The notes under the pieces: model-generated
What the model was told of the DNA's origin: nothing
The model's database searches: none
What the model saw: only the letters and a program-made list of their open reading frames with translations
DNA from: Frateuria soli
GTDB taxonomy: Bacteria; Pseudomonadota; Gammaproteobacteria; Xanthomonadales; Rhodanobacteraceae
Assembly: GCF_021117385.1 (NCBI RefSeq)
Contig: NZ_CP088252.1
Location: forward strand, 2,480,001-2,544,000
Length of the DNA stretch: 64,000 nt
Direction: 5' to 3'
Made by a program: the position numbers and the translations under genes
Shown: one piece after another, positions 42,933 to 51,921 of the stretch
How positions within the stretch are numbered: the first letter of the stretch is position 1
Layout of the letters: every line of letters starts with the position of its first letter

Positions 42933-43445
42933 CTATTTGCCCGGCCGCTTGCTGCCGCCCAGCAACGGCAACTGCAGCCCATCCAGCCCGGGCAGGTCCC
43001 GCTCGAGCTTCTCGATCTCCTCGCGGAACGCCTGCACGTCCTCGAACTTGCGGTAGACCGAGGCAAAACGCACGTAGGCGACCTGGTCGAGCTTCTTCAA
43101 CTCGCGCATCACCAGCTCACCGACCTGGCGCGAGGGCACTTCGCGCTCGCCGCTGCGCCGCAGGTCGTTGATGATCTCGCGCACCGCGTTGTCGACGTCG
43201 TGGCTGGCTACCGGCCGCTTCTGCAGCGCGCGATCGAAACTGGTGCGCAGCTTGCGCTCGTCGAACGCCTCGCGCCGCTCGCCGCTCTTGACGATCGCCG
43301 GCAGCTTCAGCTCCGCCGTCTCGAACGTGTTGAAACGCTCGCCGCACTGCGGGCACTCGCGACGACGGCGCACGGTGGCGCCGTCCTCGGTCAGCCGCGA
43401 GTCGATCACGCGGGTGTCTTCGTGCTGGCAGAAGGGGCAATGCAT
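42933..43445 (-). CDS. nrdR: Transcriptional repressor NrdR
   Basis: 170-residue regulator of ribonucleotide reductase genes. Zinc ribbon [17 protein letters not shown] ... [17 protein letters not shown] is followed by an ATP-cone that senses ATP/dATP ([39 protein letters not shown]). Standard length, slightly extended C-terminus. glyA-nrdR-ribD is the usual gammaproteobacterial order. Confidence 0.97.
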   Translation of the reverse strand: MHCPFCQHEDTRVIDSRLTEDGATVRRRRECPQCGERFNTFETAELKLPAIVKSGERREAFDERKLRTSFDRALQKRPVASHDVDNAVREIINDLRRSGEREVPSRQVGELVMRELKKLDQVAYVRFASVYRKFEDVQAFREEIEKLERDLPGLDGLQLPLLGGSKRPGK

Positions 43446-43450
43446 GGTTA

Positions 43451-43548
43451 TGGGATTCGGGAGACGGGATTGGGGATTGGAAGGGCACCGGGATTCGCGA
43501 ACCTGCCGGCTCTACCGAATCTCGAATCCCCGATCCCGACTCCCGGCA
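43451..43548. repeat. GGGATTCGGGA-type inverted repeat
   Basis: TGGGATTCGGGAGACGGGAT...opposed by ATCTCGAATCCCCGATCCCG...CTCCCGG in the glyA-nrdR gap. Same family as 31417-31506. Confidence 0.7.
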
Positions 43549-43550
43549 TC

Positions 43551-44819
43551 TCAGCCATACACCGGGAACTTCCTGCACTGCGCCTCGACCTTCCCGCGCA
43601 CCTTGGCGATCACCGCCTCGTCGCCGGGCGCATCGAGCACGTCGCACAGCCAGTTGGCCAGCTCGACGCAATCGGCTTCCTGGTAGCCGCGGGTGGTGAC
43701 GGCGGGGGTGCCCACGCGCAGGCCGGAGGTGATGAAGGGCTTCTGCGGGTCGTTCGGCACGGCGTTCTTGTTGACCGTGATGTGCGCCTTGCCCAGCGCC
43801 GCCTCCGCGTCCTTGCCGGTGACGCCCTTGCCGATCATGTCGACCAGCATCAGGTGGTTTTCGGTGCCGCCGGAGACGATCTTGTAGCCGCGCTCGATGA
43901 TCGTCTTCGCCATCGCCTGTGCGTTCTTCACCACCTGCGCCTGGTAGGCCTTGAAGTCCGGCTCCAGCGCCTCCTTGAAGGCTACCGCCTTGGCCGCGAT
44001 CACGTGCATCAGCGGGCCGCCCTGGATGCCCGGGAAGACGATCGACTGCAGCTTCTTCTCGATCTCCTCGCCCGCCTCGCCCATCGCCTCGCGGCTGGCC
44101 ACGATGATGCCGCCGCGCGGGCCGCGCAGCGTCTTGTGCGTGGTCGAGGTGACCACGTGCGCGTGCGGCAGCGGGCTGGGATAGACGCCGGCGGCGACCA
44201 GGCCGGCCACGTGCGCCATGTCGACAAAGAAGATCGCGCCGACCGAATCGGCGATCTGCCGCATGCGCTTCCAGTCGACCACCTGCGAATAGGCCGAGAA
44301 GCCGCCGACCAACATCTTCGGCTTGTGCTCGGTGGCCAGGCGCTGGACCTCGTCGTAGTCGATCAGGCCGGCGTCGTCGACGCCGTACTGCACCGCGTTG
44401 AACAGCTTGCCGGAGATATTCACCTTGGCGCCGTGGGTGAGGTGGCCGCCGTGAGCCAGGCTCATGCCGAGGATGGTGTCGCCGGGCGAGAGCAGCGCCA
44501 GGTACACCGCCTGGTTGGCCTGCGAGCCCGAATGCGGCTGCACGTTGGCGTAGCTGGCGCCGAACAGCTGCTTGACGCGGTCGATGGCCAGGCGCTCGGC
44601 CACGTCCACGTAATCGCAACCGCCGTAGTAGCGCTTGCCCGGGTAGCCCTCGGCGTACTTGTTGGTCAGCACCGACCCCTGCGCCTCCATCACGCGCGGG
44701 CTGGCGTAGTTCTCCGAGGCGATCAGCTCGACGTGGTCTTCCTGCCGGCGCGCTTCGTCGGCGATGGCCTTCGCCAACTCAGGGTCGAAACCTTCGATCG
44801 TGCAATCCTTCGGGAACAT
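43551..44819 (-). CDS. glyA: Serine hydroxymethyltransferase
   Basis: PLP enzyme that interconverts serine and glycine while charging tetrahydrofolate with a one-carbon unit. The 422-residue protein has the PLP-lysine motif [16 protein letters not shown] (Lys in THKTLRG), [33 protein letters not shown] and [18 protein letters not shown]. The start at 44819 gives [19 protein letters not shown]; upstream in-frame codons have no similarity. Its 5' end overlaps the preceding DUF817 gene by 41 nt. Confidence 0.97.
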   Translation of the reverse strand: MFPKDCTIEGFDPELAKAIADEARRQEDHVELIASENYASPRVMEAQGSVLTNKYAEGYPGKRYYGGCDYVDVAERLAIDRVKQLFGASYANVQPHSGSQANQAVYLALLSPGDTILGMSLAHGGHLTHGAKVNISGKLFNAVQYGVDDAGLIDYDEVQRLATEHKPKMLVGGFSAYSQVVDWKRMRQIADSVGAIFFVDMAHVAGLVAAGVYPSPLPHAHVVTSTTHKTLRGPRGGIIVASREAMGEAGEEIEKKLQSIVFPGIQGGPLMHVIAAKAVAFKEALEPDFKAYQAQVVKNAQAMAKTIIERGYKIVSGGTENHLMLVDMIGKGVTGKDAEAALGKAHITVNKNAVPNDPQKPFITSGLRVGTPAVTTRGYQEADCVELANWLCDVLDAPGDEAVIAKVRGKVEAQCRKFPVYG

Positions 44820-45747
44820 GCGTCGCCTCGGCGGGTGGGGATGGATAGGTGCAAGCCGGAAAGTGTAGCCCTGCCGGGGGCTTGCGGCCACCATCGGCGC
44901 CGCGCCGGTGCAGCGCCCACACCATCACGTAGCTGATCACCATCAGCAGCAGCCAGGACCCGAGCTTCGCCCAGGGCACCATCGACCAGCCGTGGCGCTG
45001 CGCCGGATAGAGCCAGGCGCGGCTGAACGTGCCCACGTTTTCCGCCAGCCAGATGAACAGCGCCACGAGCGCGAAGCCCAGCAACAGCGGCATCCGCCGG
45101 TGCACGCGGCGGATGCGGTAGTGCACCCAGGTGCGCCGGAACAGCCATCCCAGCGCGGCAAACAGCAGCAGCCGCGCATCCGGCAAGTAGTGATGCGAGA
45201 AGAAGTTGAGGTAGATCGCCAGCGCCAGCGCCACCGTCGGGCCGAAGCCCGGATGGCCGGTGAAACGGAAATCGAACAGTCGCCAGGCCCGGGCGATGTA
45301 GCTGCCGACCGACGCGTACATGAATCCGGAGAACAGCGGCACCCCGCCGAGACGCAGCAGCGACGGCTCCGGGTAGATCCACGAGCCGACCGCCGTCTTG
45401 AACAATTCCATCAACGTGCCGACCACGTGGAACAGCGCGATCACCCGCGCCTCGCGCGGGCTCTCCAGCCCGCTTGCCAGCAACGCGATCTGGATGCCGA
45501 CCGCCGCCAGGGTGATGAAGTCGTAGCGCGCCAGCGGCGCCCCGGCCGGATACCAGCGCCAGGAGGCCAGCAGCAGCGCGACCATCAGCCCGCCGAACAG
45601 GCAGGCGGAGGCCTGCTTCACCCCGAAGCAGAGGAACTCGTAGGCGAAGGTCGCCGCCCGCCCGTGGCGGGACGCCATCCGGCCGAACCACCGTTCGATC
45701 CCGCGCCAGCTCCGGCGCACGCCGCGTGTGCCGCTGATCGCTTCCAT
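44779..45747 (-). CDS. DUF817 family membrane protein
   Basis: 322-residue polytopic membrane protein of the DUF817 family (function unknown) with about eight hydrophobic helices. Conserved stretches include [70 protein letters not shown] and [16 protein letters not shown]. The last 35 or so residues (after RRGADGG) are low-complexity, and the final 13 codons lie inside the glyA coding region. It is the upstream neighbour of glyA on the same strand. Confidence 0.86.
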   Translation of the reverse strand: MEAISGTRGVRRSWRGIERWFGRMASRHGRAATFAYEFLCFGVKQASACLFGGLMVALLLASWRWYPAGAPLARYDFITLAAVGIQIALLASGLESPREARVIALFHVVGTLMELFKTAVGSWIYPEPSLLRLGGVPLFSGFMYASVGSYIARAWRLFDFRFTGHPGFGPTVALALAIYLNFFSHHYLPDARLLLFAALGWLFRRTWVHYRIRRVHRRMPLLLGFALVALFIWLAENVGTFSRAWLYPAQRHGWSMVPWAKLGSWLLLMVISYVMVWALHRRGADGGRKPPAGLHFPACTYPSPPAEATHVPEGLHDRRFRP

Positions 45748-45824
45748 CGCCCCGCTCCCGTGGCAAAACCCGGAGGCTCAAGGGGAAAACGGTTCGCCGC
45801 GTGGCAACTTGCGGCCCGATCGGC

Positions 45825-45830
45825 GATAAT
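45825..45830 (+). promoter_or_regulatory. Candidate -10 element of ettA
   Basis: GATAAT, 72 nt before the ettA ATG in the DUF817/ettA divergent spacer. The -35 is not convincing. Confidence 0.35.
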
Positions 45831-45902
45831 TGGCGGTCATTTCCCCGCCTTTATCCGCCGGACCGCCCTCGCGGCCCGCGGACGCCCTTAGGGAGCCGCA
45901 GC

Positions 45903-47561
45903 ATGCAGTACATCTACACCATGAACGGGGTGAGCAAGACCGTCCCGCCGAAGCGCCAGATCATCAAGGACATCTCGCTCAGCTTCTTCCCCGGCGCCAA
46001 GATCGGCCTGCTGGGCCTGAACGGCGCGGGCAAGTCCACGGTGCTCCGGATCATGGCCGGCGTGGACACCGACTTCCAGGGCGAGGCCCGCCCGCAGCCG
46101 GGCATCAAGGTCGGCTACCTGGCGCAGGAACCGCAGCTGGATCCGGACAAGACCGTGCGCGAAGTGGTCGAGGAAGGCGTGCACGAGATCCTCGACGCGC
46201 AGAAGCGCCTGGAAGAGGTCTACGCCGCCTACGCCGAGGAAGGCGCGGATTTCGACGCGCTGGCCAAGGAGCAGGAGCAACTGGAGAACCTGCTCGCCGC
46301 CAACGACGCCCACGCGCTGGAGCGCCAGCTCGAGGTCGCCGCCGACGCGCTGCGCCTGCCGCCGTGGGACACCAGGGTCGGCCCGCTCTCCGGCGGCGAG
46401 AAGCGCCGCGTGGCGCTGTGCCGCCTGCTGCTGTCCAAGCCGGACATGTTGCTGCTGGACGAGCCGACCAACCACCTGGACGCCGAGTCGGTCGAGTGGC
46501 TGGAACACTTCCTGCAGGACTACCCCGGCACCGTGGTGGCGGTCACCCATGACCGCTACTTCCTGGACAACGCCGCCGAGTGGATCCTCGAGCTCGACCG
46601 CGGCCGCGGCATCCCCTGGAAGGGCAACTACACCGAGTGGCTGGAGCAGAAGGACCAGCGGCTCAAGCAGGAAGCCCAGCAGGAGAAGTCGCGCCAGAGG
46701 GCGATCGAGAAGGAGCTGGAGTGGATCCGCTCGGCCGCCAAGGGCCGCCAGTCCAAGGGCAAGGCGCGCCTGAACCGGTTCGAGGAGCTGAACTCGGTCG
46801 AGTACCAGCGCCGCAACGAGACCAACGAGATCTTCATTCCGCCGGGCGAGCGCCTGGGTAACGAGGTCATCGAGTTCAAGAACGTCTCCAAGTCCTTCGG
46901 CGACCGCCTGCTGATCGACGACCTCTCGTTCAAGATCCCGGCCGGCGCCATCGTCGGCGTGATGGGTCCCAACGGCGCGGGCAAGTCCACGCTGATGAAG
47001 ATGATCATGGGCAAGGAGCAGCCCGATTCGGGCGAGGTCAAGTTGGGCCACACGGTCAAGCTCGCCTACGTCGACCAGTCGCGCGACGCGCTCGACGGCA
47101 AGAACAACGTCTGGCAGGAAGTGTCCGGCGGCTCGGACATCCTCACCATCGGCAACTTCGAGATCCAGTCGCGCGCCTACATCGGCCGCTTCAACTTCAA
47201 GGGCACCGACCAGCAGAAGATCGTCGGCAACCTGTCCGGCGGCGAGCGCGGCCGCCTGCACATGGCCAAGACCCTGTTGCAGGGCGGCAACGTGCTGCTG
47301 CTCGACGAGCCGTCCAACGACCTGGACGTGGAAACCCTGCGCGCGCTGGAAGACGCGCTGCTGGAGTTCCCCGGCTGCGCGGTGGTGATCAGCCATGACC
47401 GCTGGTTCCTGGACCGCATCGCCACGCACATCATCGCCTTCGAGGGCGACTCGCACGTGGAATTCTTCCCCGGCAACTACAACGAGTACGAAGCCGACAA
47501 GAAGCGCCGCCTGGGCGACGAGGCCGGCCCCAAGCGCGTGAAGTACAAGAAGCTGGCTTGA
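45903..47561 (+). CDS. ettA: Energy-dependent translational throttle protein EttA (ABC-F)
   Basis: 552-residue ABC-F ATPase that binds the ribosomal E site and gates the first elongation steps according to ADP/ATP ratio. Two nucleotide-binding domains: Walker [10 protein letters not shown] near residue 40 and GPNGAGKST near 357; signatures [16 protein letters not shown] and [16 protein letters not shown]; Walker [12 protein letters not shown] and [11 protein letters not shown]. The arm and P-site tip region between them includes [15 protein letters not shown] and [16 protein letters not shown], typical of EttA rather than other ABC-F proteins. It is transcribed alone, with a strong hairpin repeat about 50 bp after the stop. 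Confidence 0.96.
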   Translation: MQYIYTMNGVSKTVPPKRQIIKDISLSFFPGAKIGLLGLNGAGKSTVLRIMAGVDTDFQGEARPQPGIKVGYLAQEPQLDPDKTVREVVEEGVHEILDAQKRLEEVYAAYAEEGADFDALAKEQEQLENLLAANDAHALERQLEVAADALRLPPWDTRVGPLSGGEKRRVALCRLLLSKPDMLLLDEPTNHLDAESVEWLEHFLQDYPGTVVAVTHDRYFLDNAAEWILELDRGRGIPWKGNYTEWLEQKDQRLKQEAQQEKSRQRAIEKELEWIRSAAKGRQSKGKARLNRFEELNSVEYQRRNETNEIFIPPGERLGNEVIEFKNVSKSFGDRLLIDDLSFKIPAGAIVGVMGPNGAGKSTLMKMIMGKEQPDSGEVKLGHTVKLAYVDQSRDALDGKNNVWQEVSGGSDILTIGNFEIQSRAYIGRFNFKGTDQQKIVGNLSGGERGRLHMAKTLLQGGNVLLLDEPSNDLDVETLRALEDALLEFPGCAVVISHDRWFLDRIATHIIAFEGDSHVEFFPGNYNEYEADKKRRLGDEAGPKRVKYKKLA

Positions 47562-47609
47562 GGGCAGGGATTCGGGATTCGGACATAACTCGATCCCGCA
47601 GCAACCGGC

Positions 47610-47641
47610 TCCCTCTCCCCCGGCGCAGCCGGGGGAGAGGG
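47610..47641. repeat. Strong CTCTCCC-type hairpin after ettA
   Basis: CCCTCTCCCCCGGC, four-base loop, GCCGGGGGAGAGGG: a perfect 14-bp stem, then a second GGGGAGAGGGGG copy. It may end or stabilise the ettA transcript. No U-tract. Confidence 0.75.
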
Positions 47642-47736
47642 TTGGGGAGAGGGGGAGGCCTTTCGCCCTACCCGCCCGCCGCAACCTCGCACCACCATCG
47701 AGCCACACCACGATCACCACCCAACGAGGAGCCACC

Positions 47737-48567
47737 ATGCACTTCATGCAGTCCCTGCACCAGGCATGGCAGCACAATGACTCCCTCGTCTGCGTCGGCC
47801 TCGACCCCGAACCCGCCAGATTCCCGCCGCACCTGCGCGACACCCCCAACGCGGTCTACACCTTCTGCCGCGCCATCGTCGACGCCACCGCCGACCTCGT
47901 CTGCGCCTACAAGCCCCAGATCGCCCACTTCGCCGCGTTGCGCGCCGAAGACGCGCTCGAGCGGCTCATCGCCCACATCCACGATGCCCACCCGGGCATC
48001 CCCGTCATCCTGGATGCCAAGCGCGGCGACATCGGATCCACCGCCCGGCACTACGCCACCGAAGCCTTCGAACGCTACGGCGCCGACGCGGTCACGCTGA
48101 ACCCCTACCTCGGCCGTGACTCCATCCAGCCCTTCCTCGACCGCGCCGACAAGGGCGTGATCCTGCTCTGCCACACCTCCAACCCCGGCGCCGCCGACCT
48201 GCAGGACCTCATCGTCGAAAGCACCGAGGGCAAGCGCCTGCCGCTCTACCAGCACCTGGCCCGCACCATCGCGCGCGACTGGAACGGCAACGGCAACTGC
48301 GCCCTGGTCACCGGCGCCACCTGGCCCGAGCAACTCGCGCAGGTCCGCGCGCTGGTCGGCGACATGCCCCTGCTCGTCCCCGGCATCGGCGCGCAGGGCG
48401 GCGACGTCGAAGCCGTCCTGCGCCACGGCCGCACCACCGACGGCACCGGCCTGATGATCAGCTCCTCGCGGGCCATCCTCTACGCCGCCAACGACGCAGA
48501 CTTTGCCGCCGCCGCCCGCCAGGCCACCGAGGCCCTGCGCGACCAGATCAACCGCTACCGCGGCTGA
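47737..48567 (+). CDS. pyrF: Orotidine 5'-phosphate decarboxylase (type 2)
   Basis: Converts OMP to UMP, the last step of de novo pyrimidine synthesis. The 276-residue length and motifs ([90 protein letters not shown]) mark the longer type 2 family, where the catalytic Lys-Asp array is DAKRGDIG. It starts with ATG at 47737 after a repeat-filled spacer. Confidence 0.96.
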   Translation: MHFMQSLHQAWQHNDSLVCVGLDPEPARFPPHLRDTPNAVYTFCRAIVDATADLVCAYKPQIAHFAALRAEDALERLIAHIHDAHPGIPVILDAKRGDIGSTARHYATEAFERYGADAVTLNPYLGRDSIQPFLDRADKGVILLCHTSNPGAADLQDLIVESTEGKRLPLYQHLARTIARDWNGNGNCALVTGATWPEQLAQVRALVGDMPLLVPGIGAQGGDVEAVLRHGRTTDGTGLMISSSRAILYAANDADFAAAARQATEALRDQINRYRG

Positions 48568-48773
48568 GGCGAACGCCCCCTACCCGCTCCCGTTGCGACA
48601 GGGCGAAGCAAACACCGCTGGACAGATTCGCACTGCTGACGCGTCGGCACGCGTTATCGCCCGTTGCCCTCGATCGCGGCGGCAAAGTCTTACGCCCGGC
48701 GGCACGCGTGGCTGATGGCCCGGCGCCGCGCAATGCCTATCCTGCGCGCTCGCCAACGGGACAAGGAGCGGAC

Positions 48774-49949
48774 ATGGCAAGCAGACGATGGACAGCGACA
48801 GGCATGGCCCTGGCTGCGGTTCTGGCAGGCGCATCGCCGGCGCTTGCCGGCGACCACGACACCGTGGTGGCGGTCATGCCGGTGTTCAGCCAGCTTGTCG
48901 CGTGGCCGATGCCTTCAGGCTTCGCTCGGGTCAACGAGGAAACCCATGCGAACAACTACCTGTTCGAAGCGGTGCGCGAGGGCGAATCCTTGGTTGACTG
49001 GTCGCAGATGGTCAGCCTGACGGGAGCCGCCGGCCTGGCCGACTACCCGCAGGTCACGCCAAGGGATTTCGCAATCCGCCTCGCGGCATGCTTCCAGGAG
49101 ACTTGTCCGGACTCCTATTACGGCATCGAACTGGAGACCCCGGTCGTCGATGACTATCCCACCTACGCCGCAGTGGCCGGTTGCGGCGCGCTGCCAGGCA
49201 GCAGCGAATCCCCCCATGGCGAGACAACGCTGATCGTGGTGATCAAGGGCGCGCACGACTACTACACACTGCAATGGTCCGAGCGCAAACCCGCGCAATC
49301 GGAGCCTCCGCGGATCGATGCCGAGCTGTGGTCGCAGCGACTGGCGGCGCTGATGCCGATCCAGGTGTGCGACCGTGTGGCGGAGGAAAAGCCGCCTTAT
49401 CCGAGTTGCACCTCGTCTTTCGCCGCAAAGCGCGACGCGCTTGCCCAGCATGCGTCCGCCTCCCGAAAAGAACCCGCGACCGATTCGAGTGCCGTCGAGG
49501 CTGGTTGGGAAGCCGCCGGCTTCACGCTGACCCTCCAGCATTATCTTTCCGCGCTGGCTTCCACCTGTGATTCGCTGCCCGGCGTATCGGCCGACGGCGA
49601 GGGAATCTTCGACACATGGCGAGAGCGCGCCCGCAACGGCATGTTCCTGGACGCCAGCCGGATGTACCAGACCACACTCCTGGTCGCGGTTCAGAACTCC
49701 AGCGGCAAGGAGGCGGCCGACCGTATCCTCGCCGGGCAGATGGCGTTGGCGCACCAGCAGGGCGACGTCGAGGCCGCAAAACTGCTTGCCGGCACACCGG
49801 CGCAGGTGGCTGAAACATGCCGCCGCACGGCGGCCCACGTGACGGCCGGCGAGTACGACATCACCGAGAAGCTTCCGGTCTACGCCACCCTCGATCGGAT
49901 GGCCCGCGACCTGGGCGCGGATGGCCACAGCGATGCAGGTACACCGTGA
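48774..49949 (+). CDS. Secreted cysteine-containing protein of unknown function
   Basis: 391-residue protein I do not recognise. A Sec signal peptide (GMALAAVLAGASPALA, cleavage likely after ALA) is followed by a mature domain with about ten cysteines (CFQETC, GCGALPG, VCDRVAEE, SCTSS, TCDSLPG, ETCRR), which suggests disulfides and a periplasmic or extracellular site. The first 200 residues look mixed alpha/beta (VVAVMPVFSQLVAWPMPSGF, TTLIVVIKGAHDYYTLQWSE); the C-terminal 150 residues are helical. AAGGAG lies five bases before the ATG at 48774. It stands alone between pyrF and a TfoX-like gene. No motif indicates catalysis. Confidence 0.72.
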   Translation: MASRRWTATGMALAAVLAGASPALAGDHDTVVAVMPVFSQLVAWPMPSGFARVNEETHANNYLFEAVREGESLVDWSQMVSLTGAAGLADYPQVTPRDFAIRLAACFQETCPDSYYGIELETPVVDDYPTYAAVAGCGALPGSSESPHGETTLIVVIKGAHDYYTLQWSERKPAQSEPPRIDAELWSQRLAALMPIQVCDRVAEEKPPYPSCTSSFAAKRDALAQHASASRKEPATDSSAVEAGWEAAGFTLTLQHYLSALASTCDSLPGVSADGEGIFDTWRERARNGMFLDASRMYQTTLLVAVQNSSGKEAADRILAGQMALAHQQGDVEAAKLLAGTPAQVAETCRRTAAHVTAGEYDITEKLPVYATLDRMARDLGADGHSDAGTP

Positions 49950-50060
49950 GACGCTTTCCCGCCGAGCCCGGCCGACTGCCGCCGGGCCCGCCCGCGACAA
50001 GAGCGAACGTGTGATAAAAGGGGCGCCGCCGCCCGGCGGCGGCGCTTCGCGGGGCCATGT

Positions 50061-50417
50061 ATGGCAACGGACTTATCCTTCATCGATTACGTCGTCGAAC
50101 AGGCCGCGCTGGGTGAACGTGTGGCGTTCAAGCGGATGTTCGGCGAATACGGCATCTACGTCGACGGCAGGATCGTCGCCTTCGCGTGCGACAACAGCCT
50201 GTTCGTCAAGGCGTCGGATGCCACCTCGACCTTGACGGCAGGTCTGCCGCGTCGTCCTCCCTACCCCGGTGCCAAGCCCTATCCCGTGGCAGACGAGCTG
50301 CTGGACGATGCGGAACGGTTGCAGGCGCTGCTGGCCTCGACGGCCGCAGCCATGCCCGAACCAAAGCCCAAGCCCAAGCCCAAGCCCAAGCCAACCCGCC
50401 GCGGCACCCGGCAGTAG
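50061..50417 (+). CDS. TfoX N-terminal domain protein
   Basis: 118-residue protein: one TfoX_N domain (SFIDYVVEQAALGERVAFKR, MFGEYGIYVDGRIVAFACDN, LFVKASD, PYPGAKPYPVADELLDD) plus a short Lys-Pro tail. It lacks the C-terminal TfoX/Sxy domain, so a role in competence control cannot be assumed; single-domain members are widespread and uncharacterised. The tail (KPKPKPKPKPTRR) is encoded by an AAGCCC hexamer repeat at 50364-50392. Confidence 0.85.
   Translation: MATDLSFIDYVVEQAALGERVAFKRMFGEYGIYVDGRIVAFACDNSLFVKASDATSTLTAGLPRRPPYPGAKPYPVADELLDDAERLQALLASTAAAMPEPKPKPKPKPKPTRRGTRQ
50364..50392 (+). repeat. In-frame AAGCCC microsatellite
   Basis: Nearly five copies of AAGCCC encoding Lys-Pro repeats at the C-terminus of the TfoX-like protein. 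Unit length is six, so slippage would change tail length without breaking the frame. Confidence 0.9.
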
Positions 50418-50570
50418 ACCGTTCGCCGCGGACCTCGGCCACTGGCGCGGGAAGCCTGCGGTCGGATCCAACCGCAGGAGAAGCCGGGCAAGAGTTCGTG
50501 CTTGCGTTCGGCGGTATCTTTGTAGCCTGCAGGGGCCATGTGCGGGCCCGCCCCGAACCAAGGATGCGAC

Positions 50571-51713
50571 ATGCTTTCCATCTTCTGTGTTCTGCTGGGC
50601 TCGGCCCTGGCCACCCCGGCGCCGGTCCAGGCGCGCACGTTCAAGGCGGACCCGTTCCTGTGGTTCGACTTGGCCGAGCATATGAGCGCCAACGTGCAGC
50701 TGGGCGACCTCGATGGCGATGGTGACCTTGACGCAGTGATCGCCAACGGCCGGCATTGGGCGCAACAAGACGTCGCCTTCCTCAATGCCGGCAACGGGCG
50801 GCTACTGGAGGCCCGCCCTATCGGCACGGCGGCGATGCCCAGCTACGCCATCCGCCTGGCGGACCTGGACGCGGACGGGGACCTGGATGCCGTGGTCGTC
50901 CACGACGTGATGCCCGCACAGGTCTTTCTCGGCGACGGCAAGGGCAACTTGTCGCCCGGCCCGCGCCTGGGCACGCGAGGTGGCAACGCGCGGGGCGCGG
51001 CGCTTGTCGACGTCAATGAAGACGGCGCGGCGGACCTTGTCCTGGCTCGCCGGCATGATCCGGACGTGTTCTATCCGGGCGATGGAAAAGGCGGCTTCGG
51101 CACCCCACACCCCATCGGCGGCGCGGATACCGCATCGACCTCCGTTGCGACGGCAGACTTCAATCGGGATGGCCACGTCGACCTCGCGTTCGCGCGCAGG
51201 GATCAGCAGGCGAGCGTGGTGATGCTCGGCGATGGCTCCGGCGGCTTCGTCGAGCACGCCCTGCCCGGAAGCGTCGCGGATTCGCGCCCGATCGTGGCCG
51301 GCGATTTCAATGGTGACGGCAACCCCGATCTGGCGCTGGGTGTCATCGGCAGTGCGAACGTTCTCTACCTCGGTGACGGCACCGGCGCGTTCGCGCAGGC
51401 GGTGCGGTTCGGCCCGCCCGGCACGCGCACCTACGCCCTGGCGGCGGCCGATCTGGATCGCGACGGCGATCTCGACCTGGTGGAAGGCAACGACGAACAG
51501 CCGAACGCGGTCTATTTCAACGACGGGCCCGGCACGAACTTCCGCCGCGTGCAGCTCGACGAAGACGACGCCGAGACGTACGGCGTCGCGGTCGGCGACA
51601 TGGACGGGGACGGCTACCCCGATCTGGTGTTCGCAAACTCGCAGAGCGTGAATGCGGTCTACCTCAACCGGCCGGCGAAGCGTCCGGCAGGCAAGGCGGA
51701 CGCAGCCCACTGA
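50571..51713 (+). CDS. Secreted FG-GAP/VCBS repeat protein (predicted seven-bladed propeller)
   Basis: 380-residue exported protein. The signal peptide is MLSIFCVLLGSALATPAPVQ(A). The mature part contains seven repeats, each with a calcium-loop motif: DLDGDGDLD, DLDADGDLD, DVNEDGAAD, DFNRDGHVD, DFNGDGNPD, DLDRDGDLD and DMDGDGYPD. Between them lie FLGDGKGNL-like strands (VFLGDGKGNLS, VFYPGDGKGGFG, VMLGDGSGGF, VLYLGDGTGAF). Seven copies fit one closed beta-propeller. FG-GAP proteins bind carbohydrate or protein partners at the surface; the partner is unknown. The start at 50571 is chosen because it begins the signal peptide. Confidence 0.86.
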   Translation: MLSIFCVLLGSALATPAPVQARTFKADPFLWFDLAEHMSANVQLGDLDGDGDLDAVIANGRHWAQQDVAFLNAGNGRLLEARPIGTAAMPSYAIRLADLDADGDLDAVVVHDVMPAQVFLGDGKGNLSPGPRLGTRGGNARGAALVDVNEDGAADLVLARRHDPDVFYPGDGKGGFGTPHPIGGADTASTSVATADFNRDGHVDLAFARRDQQASVVMLGDGSGGFVEHALPGSVADSRPIVAGDFNGDGNPDLALGVIGSANVLYLGDGTGAFAQAVRFGPPGTRTYALAAADLDRDGDLDLVEGNDEQPNAVYFNDGPGTNFRRVQLDEDDAETYGVAVGDMDGDGYPDLVFANSQSVNAVYLNRPAKRPAGKADAAH

Positions 51714-51921
51714 GTTGTTGCCGGCTTGTCGGTAGCCCGTCGCCAACGGATCGTCCGGTAGTCCAGCCCCCGGAACCCGCCGATCGCGTGGCCGCGCTCC
51801 CGGCGAGGGTTGCACCGGCATCGATGGCAGGCTCCGCCTTCCGCGAACGCCGTGAGCTTGGGGGCAGGTTCTCCCGATCCACGCCGGTGCAAGCCGATAG
51901 CCCGATCCGCTTGCCCGTCCC
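51714..51921. other. Spacer between convergent propeller and proline-rich genes
   Basis: 208 bp with no gene, strong hairpin or repeat of the families seen elsewhere in the window. Nothing further recognised. Confidence 0.4.
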
